Source: Ardenticatenia bacterium
Lineage (GTDB): Bacteria; Chloroflexota; Anaerolineae; 4572-78; NAK82
Assembly: GCA_003130875.1 (NCBI GenBank)
Contig: QEXY01000033.1
Coordinates: forward strand, 1-38,004
Direction: 5' to 3'
Length of the DNA: 38,004 nucleotides
Shown: one piece after another, positions 15,095 through 23,339 of the stretch
How the letters are laid out: each line of letters begins with the position of its first letter
Numbering within the stretch: position 1 is the stretch's first letter
Made by a program: the position numbers and the translations under genes
The notes under the pieces: generated by a model
Databases searched by the model: none
What the model saw: only the letters and a program-made list of their open reading frames with translations
Told to the model about the DNA's origin: nothing

Positions 15095-15225
15095 GTTTAT
15101 TGTGTCTGCTCGCACCTTGATCAGTCTCAGTTTTTTATCGCCCTATGGAGCTGGAGGGTGGCGTGATCGTCTGATGGCGTCTGTGACAGGAGACCAGCTG
15201 ACCGCATTGGAGTTTCTCGAACATC

Positions 15226-15280
15226 TTTTACCAAACCTTCACAGATACTTCACGACAACTTCACCGTAGGGATCTATAGT
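15226..15280 (+). promoter_or_regulatory. Four 11-bp direct repeats plus -10, selenoprotein promoter
   Basis: TTTTAC, CTTCAC, CTTCAC and CTTCAC begin at 15226, 15237, 15248 and 15259, an exact 11-bp period, followed by TATAGT at 15275-15280. The -10 starts 16 bp after the start of the last repeat, identical to the SHOCT promoter. Three perfect hexamers in phase are very unlikely by chance. It is inferred to be the binding site for the response regulator encoded at 12320-13000. Confidence 0.75.
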
Positions 15281-15304
15281 GTAAGTATGTCGCCGAATAG
15301 GCAC

Positions 15305-15329
15305 GTGTAACACCCTGATGTGTAACACC
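15305..15329 (+). repeat. Tandem GTGTAACACC repeats in the leader
   Basis: The 10-mer GTGTAACACC occurs at 15305-15314 and 15320-15329, a 15-bp period. Each unit contains a small palindrome (GTGT-A-ACAC). They lie in the predicted 5' leader of the selenoprotein mRNA, downstream of the -10. A second regulator's operator or a leader RNA element is possible. Confidence 0.5.
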
Positions 15330-15386
15330 AGTCCCAAGACACAGTTGAACTATTTAAACACTCAAAAGTGTAAAAGGAGGAACATC

Positions 15387-16526
15387 GTGATACCTAGAAA
15401 GTTTATCTTTGGTAGCATAGTATTGTTAGGCCTGGTAGGTGTGGCAGTGCTGCTCATCAGCCTCATAACGTTCCCAGTTCGGGCACAGAGCCCATGGAGT
15501 GGGGGATGGATGGGCCAAGGGCATATGGGAGGCTGGGGGCCATGGAGCAGCTATGCCCAAGCTTACACGGGGACCATCCCTTACGGTTTTGGCCCAATGG
15601 GAATGATGGGCGGTGGAGCAGGTTGCCCGATGATGCCAGGTGGTTGGGCAGGTGTTGATCCCGATGCCAAACCGCTCACTCTGGCACAAGCACGTGAGAA
15701 TGTCCAGAAGTTTCTGGAAGGGATCGGCAACAGCGATCTCGAACTGGCTGAAGTGATGGAATTCACCGGCAACTTCTACGCCGAGGTGCGCGAGAAAAGC
15801 ACTGGCGTCGGCGCCTTTGAGTTGTTGGTGGATCGCTACACCGGTCAAGTCTATCCCGAGCCGGGTCCTAACATGATGTGGAATCTAAAATACGGCCATA
15901 TGGGCGGCTGGGGTATGATGCGTTGGCGTGGAAGTTCTGACGCCACCATGCCGGTGACACCTGAGCAGGCGATTGAGCAGGCACAGAAGTACCTGGACCA
16001 GCTAAACGCCGGACTGAAGGCCGGTGAAGCAGAACCTTTCTATGGCTACTATACGTTGCATATTGAGCGAGACGGCAGGGTGACTGGTATGCTCAGCGTC
16101 AACGGCTATACCGGTGCGGTGTGGTACCATCACTGGCACGGCGACTTCATTGCCATGGAAGAGGAAGACGAGATGCCCTCTTCCAGCATCCGTGGACCAA
16201 AGCTCGTGGTTGATCGTGAGCGGATTGACCTTGGCACCTTGCCTTTCAACAAGCGTGTCACGGCCGAATTTCGGGTGCAGAACGTCGGTGACAGTGATCT
16301 AATCATCCTCGAGAAACCAGCCATTGAGCTCGTTGAAGGTTGTTGACCGCCCAAAGAGGCAACCGTCGGTTCGACGGTGATTGCTCCCGGTCAGGGCACC
16401 GTAATCGCTCTCCAGTTCACTATGCCACCGGGAATGGGTGGACCGCATCGCTTTGATATTCGTCTGCGCACCAATGACCCGCAACAACCTGAGAAAGTGT
16501 TGATCGTCACATCAGATTGGCGCTGA
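15387..16526 (+). CDS. Secreted PepSY/DUF1573 protein, putative selenoprotein
   Basis: A 379-residue extracytoplasmic protein if the in-frame TGA at 16344-16346 is read as selenocysteine (Sec320). The GTG start at 15387 follows a strong AAGGAGG site. A signal sequence or anchor spans about 6-29. A Met/Gly/His/Trp-rich stretch (about 38-85 and 168-182) could bind copper or another soft metal. Two PepSY-like repeats cover about 97-165 and 189-250. From about 272 a DUF1573-type beta domain runs through the TGA: ELVEGC-U-PPKEATVG, then APGQGTVIALQFTMPPGMGGPHRFDI to the stop. Related DUF1573 proteins have CCPP at this place, from recall of the family, so Sec replaces the second of two vicinal cysteines. 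Without readthrough the protein would lose the last 60 residues, which are conserved in character. A nonsense mutation or sequencing error is the alternative. Confidence 0.8.
16359..16384 (+). promoter_or_regulatory. SECIS-like hairpin after the TGA codon
   Basis: Just 3' of the TGA, ACCGTCG (16362-16368) pairs perfectly with CGACGGT (16372-16378) across a GTT loop. Outer arms GCAA and TTGC can extend the stem over a 3-nt bulge. The loop G is 22 nt past the TGA, inside the 16-37 nt window known for bacterial SECIS elements. Opening the closing pair exposes GGUU, like the GGU loop recognised by SelB. The element is coding at the same time, as bacterial SECIS must be. Confidence 0.65.
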
Positions 16527-16528
16527 AT

Positions 16529-16545
16529 TCCACCGCTCCGGTGGA
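16529..16545 (+). terminator. Short hairpin after the selenoprotein stop
   Basis: TCCACCG (16529-16535), loop CTC, CGGTGGA (16539-16545): a perfect 7-bp stem beginning 2 nt after the true stop codon at 16524-16526. That a 3' end structure sits here, not after the TGA at 16346, supports the longer reading frame. Confidence 0.45.
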
Positions 16546-16549
16546 GGAG

Positions 16550-16611
16550 GACCTGTGGCCAGCGGAAGGAGTGCCTGGGATGGTACATGTCGCTCCTCTG
16601 GGCCACAGGTC
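16550..16611 (+). terminator. Long two-stem hairpin downstream of selenoprotein gene
   Basis: GACCTGTGGCC (16550-16560) pairs with GGCCACAGGTC (16601-16611) over 11 bp. Inside, AGGAGTG pairs with CGCTCCT including one G-U pair. CTTTACCCC follows. It could be the operon terminator or a structured RNA; a terminator is favoured because of position. Confidence 0.45.
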
Positions 16612-16940
16612 TTTACCCCATAAGAACAACGTGTTTCACGACCTTCTCACGATCGGTCCAACATTCAGCTGGGTTCCTTGCTTGCCCACGATGCGGAAGC
16701 CCCGCCCGTGAGGTATTGTGCGAAGCACGACCAGGCAATGTACAGGCAAGAGTGCGCTCCTCGTGGTTCGTGGACACCTACCATACGGTGTGCTCAATGC
16801 GGCTGGGGAACACCTCTGACCCCACCAGGCCAGCGGACACGTTTTCCAAGAACTGCAACGCGACGTGCAGCGACTTAGGAGCGATCCAACGAATACTGAA
16901 ACGGATCGCTGGAATCTCTGGGCAGGCGGAGGCCGAAGGA
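16612..16940. other. Intergenic stretch, possible decayed zinc-ribbon gene
   Basis: No gene can be assigned. The plus-strand frame at 16678-16878 (TTG start, no ribosome site) reads YCAKHDQAM..., then a tryptophan-containing linker and RCAQCGWGTPL. This resembles a short zinc-ribbon peptide but lacks any supporting start signal. It may be a remnant. Confidence 0.25.
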
Positions 16941-17195
16941 TTACCGTGAGGAAAGCGTCACAGTGGCAGGCCGGGTCGTGCAGTCGGGAATGTCCTTACA
17001 CGGCGGCGTGTCGCAGCACTCCGGCCGGCGGCGTTGGCCCAAGCGTCCCGCCACCGCAGAGAGGCTCAACAAAGCGGTCAACCCCGCCAGCGCTGCCAGT
17101 GTCACTGTCGGGGAAAGCCAGCTATTCACATCCGGCCAAAGCAGGCTGCCACTCCAAATCACAACTCCCAACAGGAGGATCAGCAATCCCTTCAT
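16941..17195 (-). CDS. Small membrane protein with Cys-rich tail
   Basis: An 84-residue protein of unknown function. Two hydrophobic helices (about 2-20 and 27-50) are followed by a basic stretch (RLGQRRRPE) and a short tail with four cysteines in CCDTPPCKDIPDC. A clear GAGAGGTGG ribosome site precedes the ATG. The positive-inside rule would place the cysteine tail in the cytoplasm, where it might bind metal. It is flanked by the selenoprotein locus and the corrinoid activator, with no evident operon. Confidence 0.55.
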   Translation of the reverse strand: MKGLLILLLGVVIWSGSLLWPDVNSWLSPTVTLAALAGLTALLSLSAVAGRLGQRRRPECCDTPPCKDIPDCTTRPATVTLSSR

Positions 17196-17345
17196 GTGCC
17201 ACCTCTCTTCGATCTTTCACTTTCATGATATAACAGGTGACATTAGGGCACATCGTGGAAGTGGCGGTCTTAACAACGCACAAATCACCCATGCCCTCGC
17301 AGCGGCATCCGCCAAATTGCCTAGGCAACTCCAGCGACCGTTTCA

Positions 17346-17364
17346 GATGAGCCAGAGGCTCATC
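17346..17364 (-). terminator. Hairpin at the end of the RACo-like gene
   Basis: GATGAGCC, loop AGA, GGCTCATC: a perfect 8-bp stem overlapping the stop codon of the RACo-like gene on the minus strand. There is no T-run. Confidence 0.4.
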
Positions 17365-18934
17365 CCTCCGGTGTCAGCGCCATCGCCTGGACGTAGTGCT
17401 GCATGAAGTCGGCATCCTGGTCCAGGTTGATCTGCTCAGCACGGGCTGCCAAGCGCTCAGCCCAGGCAAAACCTTCGTCGGAGAGGAACATGGCAGCGCC
17501 CAAGCCGGCGCCGTTCGGGATGGTCTCCACCACCGCGCGCTGCACGGGAGGCAACATGCCTACCCCCAAAACTGCTTCAATATCCAGCTGGGCGCCGAAA
17601 GAACCGGTGAGGATGACGCGTTGCAGGTCAGAAGGGCGCAATTGCAGCTGTTTTAACAGGATTTCCATCGCCGCGCGCATTGCACCCTTGGCCTTTTGCA
17701 GTTCACGCACGTCTTTCTGAGTGAAGCTCAGGCGGCCATCGGGTGTGAGCACCAGACGACGGCCGTTGCTATCCTGGACGATGCGATCGGCCAGCACGGG
17801 TGGATCGGTTGCGAAGCGTCCGTCCTCACGCAGCACCCCGGCCTGGCGCAGCGTCCACACCATGCTCAGCAATCCAGAGCCGGTCAGCCCTACAGGCTCC
17901 GCACCACCGATCGTGTCGTAGATCAGCTCACCGTCTGCCAGGCGCACTCCGATGATGGCGCCGTCCACAGCGCGAGTGCCACACGAGATGTTCACCCCTT
18001 CGAAGGCGGGTCCGGCAGCGGTGGAAGCGGTGAGGATGCGCTTGCCGTCGGTGACCATCACCTCACCGTTGGTGCCCAGGTCGATCGCAGCGATGGGGCC
18101 AGGCGGATTGTCGAAGCCAAAATAGGCCAGACAGGCCAGTGTGTCCGTGCCCACAAAGCCGCCGATCAACGGGGGCAGTGATACGCGCACGTGTTCCGGA
18201 AAGATGCCTCCCATCAGCGGGCGTGCATCCCGAATGGGTGATTTATCATAGGGTTGGAAGGGCATCATCGCCAAGGTGTGCACGGGCAGCTTGGCCAGCA
18301 GATGGTGCATCGCGACATTGCCCACGATCACCACCCGTTCGATGCGCGCGTACACTTTGGGCGCCAGCTTCAGGGCATCCACTGCCTGGTTGATCGAAGC
18401 GAGCGCCAGGTTGTGCAGGCGCTCCGCGTTCTCCGAATTGCGCAGCACGGCAGCCAGGCGCGAGATCACATCCCCGCCGAAGACGGTCTGTTGATTGAGC
18501 GTGGCGGCACCTGCGCATACCTCGCCGTTGTCCAACATGGTGAGGAAAGCAGCCACCGTGGTCGAGCCCAGGTCAATCGCCAGGCCGAGTGGCACGTGGA
18601 CATCGCGCTTATAGCGATTGCTGGCGCGGAAGCTTTTATTCGAGTAGACCACGATCGGCGCCAGGGTCACCCGCGCGTCCTCGTACACGCGTGCCCGACA
18701 GGCCAATCGGTAACGTAACGCTCGCTCGCCAGGGGTGAGATGTTTCAGTTCGACGTCGTCGAAGGGGCTCAAACCTCCTTCGGCCAACACCTTACACTTG
18801 CCGCATGTGCCACGACCGGCACATGGTTGCTCAAGCGGCAGCCCGGCTGCGATGATCACATCGCCCAACACACTATCCCGCGCGGCAGGCAGCTCGCGTA
18901 CTTCTTCGCCATAGATCACCGTAACTGTAGGCAT
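17360..18934 (-). CDS. RACo-like corrinoid protein reductive activator
   Basis: A 524-residue ferredoxin/ASKHA-fold protein. The N-terminal 2Fe-2S domain has ligands C38, C44, C47 and C79 (PCAGRGTCGKC and RLACRA). The rest is the middle and C-terminal DUF4445 ASKHA ATPase-like region, with LGLAIDLGSTTVAAF (about 125-140), AAIDLGTNGEVMV, and GSGLLSM. Such proteins spend ATP and low-potential electrons to reduce inactive Co(II) corrinoid to Co(I) in methyltransferase systems. The ATG at 18934 is chosen over 18961 because it has GAGG upstream and matches the family N-terminus. The DUF1638 gene upstream on the same strand supports a corrinoid methyl-transfer role, although no methyltransferase or corrinoid protein is in the window. 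Confidence 0.88.
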   Translation of the reverse strand: MPTVTVIYGEEVRELPAARDSVLGDVIIAAGLPLEQPCAGRGTCGKCKVLAEGGLSPFDDVELKHLTPGERALRYRLACRARVYEDARVTLAPIVVYSNKSFRASNRYKRDVHVPLGLAIDLGSTTVAAFLTMLDNGEVCAGAATLNQQTVFGGDVISRLAAVLRNSENAERLHNLALASINQAVDALKLAPKVYARIERVVIVGNVAMHHLLAKLPVHTLAMMPFQPYDKSPIRDARPLMGGIFPEHVRVSLPPLIGGFVGTDTLACLAYFGFDNPPGPIAAIDLGTNGEVMVTDGKRILTASTAAGPAFEGVNISCGTRAVDGAIIGVRLADGELIYDTIGGAEPVGLTGSGLLSMVWTLRQAGVLREDGRFATDPPVLADRIVQDSNGRRLVLTPDGRLSFTQKDVRELQKAKGAMRAAMEILLKQLQLRPSDLQRVILTGSFGAQLDIEAVLGVGMLPPVQRAVVETIPNGAGLGAAMFLSDEGFAWAERLAARAEQINLDQDADFMQHYVQAMALTPEG

Positions 18935-19076
18935 TGCGGAAGTCCTCAACTGGCTATACAATCATTCATTTATCTACTCACAAGACGAAGCTGCCCGGCG
19001 CGGTCTGTGTCCTATGCCACAAGTGTCCCGTGCAACGGCAGCGCAGTTTCCGGTGCGCGTTTGGGCAGGCTGTGGG

Positions 19077-19859
19077 TCAACCGCCCGGTATCTGGAATTG
19101 CTCTTGGGTGATCTCGCCACCCGGGGGCACTACCAGGAACTCCTCGTCCGCCTGATCCAGCGCCGCGGCGACCTCGATCAATCGCCGCATATAGCGATCG
19201 GAGCCCATCATCTCCTCATACCGCATCCCCCACCGCCGACAGAATTGGGCGATCTGTTCCACACGGGGGCGATAGTGTTCCAGTTCTGCCTGCGTGTGCG
19301 CCACAAACACCAATCTGCGATAATTGCGATACAGCTGATCGACCAGCCATTGGGCTGTCTCCGGCCCGTATTGGGCGGCATAGATCTCATACGTGGTCAA
19401 GGGGTCGGCACCATAGCGGGCATCGTTCGTGCCCGTAGGGTTGATGCGCGACACGTCCGCCTCCAGCCATCCGCGTCCCAAATAATACGTGCCTGGCTCC
19501 TTCCGAAACTCTTCCAGGTAGGCTTGACGCGAGCCCAACATAATCGCGATACAGTCGTCCACCCGCGGCACGAGCAGCACGTGCTTGCCCGCCTTGAGGC
19601 CGTGCAGGCCGTTGCCGCACAATCCGTAGGCCAGCACGATCAGGCTGGGTTGCTCAACGCTGTCGATCGCTTCCTGCAGGGTGCGTTGCATGATCTTGGG
19701 TGTCACATGTAATGCCATGTCGAAGAATTGCACCCGACTGGCGAGACCCTGTGGGAGGAGCTCTTGCAACATCTCTTGGAACACCGTACAAGCGAATACC
19801 ACAACGGGCAGGCTATCCTGGGCAGTTGTGCGTTCTCCCATCTGGAATTCCTCTGACAT
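19077..19859 (-). CDS. DUF1638 domain protein
   Basis: A 260-residue cytosolic protein of the DUF1638 family, recognisable by VVVFACTVFQEML near the start, the VLAYGLCGNGLHGL motif and VPRVDDCIAIMLGSR, then a C-terminal half with GTYYLGRGWLEAD and EEFLVVPPGGEI. Members commonly neighbour corrinoid methyltransferase genes and RACo-type activators, as here. The biochemical role is not established. The start is uncertain: 19859 is used, while an in-frame ATG at 19904 would add 15 unconserved residues. A GATAAT element lies just upstream of 19859, which argues for the shorter form. Confidence 0.82.
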   Translation of the reverse strand: MSEEFQMGERTTAQDSLPVVVFACTVFQEMLQELLPQGLASRVQFFDMALHVTPKIMQRTLQEAIDSVEQPSLIVLAYGLCGNGLHGLKAGKHVLLVPRVDDCIAIMLGSRQAYLEEFRKEPGTYYLGRGWLEADVSRINPTGTNDARYGADPLTTYEIYAAQYGPETAQWLVDQLYRNYRRLVFVAHTQAELEHYRPRVEQIAQFCRRWGMRYEEMMGSDRYMRRLIEVAAALDQADEEFLVVPPGGEITQEQFQIPGG

Positions 19860-19930
19860 AATGGTAATACCTGTATTATCATCCAAAACAGGTTTTTCTG
19901 CCACTCTGCGTGGGTTGGGGTGTGTTCTGC

Positions 19931-21451
<1,521 letters not shown>

Positions 21452-21503
21452 TCACATTGGCATATCCGCCCTAGCCGTGCTATGCAAGTTCCACATTGGT
21501 GTG

Positions 21504-23231
21504 TTACATCGATTCAGGTGCCGAGACGCCGATCAAGCGCAATGTGTTGGCCAGCACGATCTTAGCTGCTTGTACCAGCTTCATTCGGGCACGTCCTATG
21601 GCAGCGTGACCGGCATCCTCCGAGACGACGCGGCAATCCTTGTAGAAGGCGTGGAACGCGGTGGCCAGCTCTTGGGCATAGTGGGTCAGATGATGAGGGC
21701 TCAGCGTCTCGGCGCACAGGGCGACTGTCTCCGGCAGGCGCACCATCTGGCGAATGAGCGCGAGCTCGGCAGGATGTGTCAACAGGCGGACATCGCCTCC
21801 TTCCGGCGAGAAGCCGCGCTCCTGAGCATAACGGAAGATGCTGGCAATGCGTGCGTGACCATACTGCACATAGTACACCGGATTCTCGCTGGATTGCTGG
21901 ACCGCTAAGGTCAGATCGAGCTCCATCTGGCTGTCGGCAGCGCGCGTCAGCAGCATGAAGCGGGTCGCGTCGGCGCCGATCTCTTCTATGACTTCGCGCA
22001 GCGTGATGATCTCGCCGGTGCGTTTGCCCATACGCACCAACTCACCCCCGCGCTTGAGCGTTACCAGCTGGTAGAGGATGATGGTGATGCGATCCGGATC
22101 AAGCCCCAGTGCCCGGGTGACCGCTTTCATGCGCGGTACATGACCCTGATGGTCCGCTCCCCACACATAAATCGCCCGATCGAATCCTCGTGTGACCAGC
22201 TTATCCCATACATAGGCGATGTCAGAGGCAAAATAAGTCGGCCGGCCATCGGACCGCACCACCACATTGTCTTTATCCGTGCCATCCTTAGCACCCGCTT
22301 GCGTCGGTTGTTCCCCCTGCACTTCGCCCGAGGATCTGTGCGGCGTTTCGGTGAACCACACCGCTCCATCGCGGTACACCAGCCAGCCGCCTGCGCTCAG
22401 CCGGTTGAAGACGAGGCTGTACGTGCCATCTTCATACAGGCTGCGCTCTGACTTCCAGTTGTCAAAGTGGATGCCTAATGCGGCCGCATCGGCCTGGATG
22501 CTGGCCAGCATGCGCTTCAACCCTTCCTCGCGCAGCGCGGTGATGGCCTGGCTGCGTTCCATGGTGAGGAAGCGATCTCCATATTCCCGCGCCAGCTGAT
22601 GCCCCATTTCAACTAGGTAGCTGCCCGGATAGCCTCCTTCCGGCAACGGCTCGTCCCGACCCAATGCCTGGGCATAACGGGCGTACAAGCTGGCGGCGAA
22701 GAGTTCGACCTGAGTACCTGTGTCATTGACATAGTATTCGCGCTGGACACGCCAACCGGCTGCGGCCAATACGTTGGCTAGTGCATCGCCCAAGACCCCG
22801 TTGCGTCCGGAGCCCACGGTCAGCGGGCCGGTGGGGTTGGCGCTGATATATTCCACCTGGACCGAGCGTCCCTTGCCCAGGTCTACCTGCCCGAAGCGTT
22901 CTCCTTCGGCGAGGATGACCTCCACCTGTTGGCTCAGCCACTGCGGCGCCAGGGTGATATTGATAAACCCCGGATGCGCCGCCTCCACTTTTCCGATGTA
23001 AGGCGCCGATGGCAGATGGGCGAGCACACGTTGCGCGATCGCAAGCGGCGCCATGCGCGCAACGCGTGCCAGGGTCATGCAGATGGGGCTGGCATAGTCT
23101 CCAAATGTTTCATCTCGCGCCCGTGTGACCGGGACTTCTGGTAATTCGAAGGAGGGGAGTTCCCCTTTCTTCTGGGCGATGTGGATCGCTTCGGCGATGA
23201 GCTGGGCGATGTGGTCACGGACTAAAATCAT
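21504..23231 (-). CDS. argS: Arginyl-tRNA synthetase
   Basis: A 575-residue class I synthetase charging tRNA-Arg. The N-terminal additional domain (1-110) is followed by the Rossmann catalytic domain and a C-terminal DALR anticodon-binding domain (QYGHARIASIFRYAQ onward). The HIGH-equivalent is NPTGPLTVGSGRNGVLGD, with T and S replacing both histidines of the canonical HVGH. The KMSKS-equivalent is VRMGKRTGEIITL. The rest of the family signature is intact, so an active enzyme is expected. The ATG at 23231 with GAGGTG upstream is chosen over an upstream ATG at 23312 that adds 27 unconserved residues. Confidence 0.94.
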   Translation of the reverse strand: MILVRDHIAQLIAEAIHIAQKKGELPSFELPEVPVTRARDETFGDYASPICMTLARVARMAPLAIAQRVLAHLPSAPYIGKVEAAHPGFINITLAPQWLSQQVEVILAEGERFGQVDLGKGRSVQVEYISANPTGPLTVGSGRNGVLGDALANVLAAAGWRVQREYYVNDTGTQVELFAASLYARYAQALGRDEPLPEGGYPGSYLVEMGHQLAREYGDRFLTMERSQAITALREEGLKRMLASIQADAAALGIHFDNWKSERSLYEDGTYSLVFNRLSAGGWLVYRDGAVWFTETPHRSSGEVQGEQPTQAGAKDGTDKDNVVVRSDGRPTYFASDIAYVWDKLVTRGFDRAIYVWGADHQGHVPRMKAVTRALGLDPDRITIILYQLVTLKRGGELVRMGKRTGEIITLREVIEEIGADATRFMLLTRAADSQMELDLTLAVQQSSENPVYYVQYGHARIASIFRYAQERGFSPEGGDVRLLTHPAELALIRQMVRLPETVALCAETLSPHHLTHYAQELATAFHAFYKDCRVVSEDAGHAAIGRARMKLVQAAKIVLANTLRLIGVSAPESM

Positions 23232-23288
23232 AAACACCTCAATGGACAGGAGAATCGGTCTTTGCCAGTGCTGGGCGTGTTTGGGAAG

Positions 23289-23306
23289 CGGGATGGTGGC
23301 ATCCCG
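23289..23306. terminator. Hairpin between VIT gene and argS
   Basis: CGGGATG, loop GTGG, CATCCCG: a perfect 7-bp stem in the 108-bp gap. Without a T-run it may only attenuate. Confidence 0.35.
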
Positions 23307-23339
23307 TAACATGTCATCATTTGGGTGGACAGGTGCATC

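Larger units (their letters stand above)
14835..15225. other. Intergenic region with repeat and MITE insertions
   Basis: No credible gene. An open frame at 14964-15269 runs straight through the MITE and is not coding. The region contains the end of the terminator, the 129-bp repeat (14872-15000) and MITE copy 2 (15005-15094). About 130 bases of unassigned sequence follow before the regulatory repeats at 15226. Confidence 0.6.

Noticed and set aside
14964-15269. 101-codon plus-strand frame
   Set aside because: It runs through the MITE and its target duplications and overlaps the regulatory repeats.
15318-15386. Upstream extension of the selenoprotein frame
   Set aside because: It is unlike a signal peptide and the GTG at 15387 has a strong AAGGAGG site; the extension lies in the leader.
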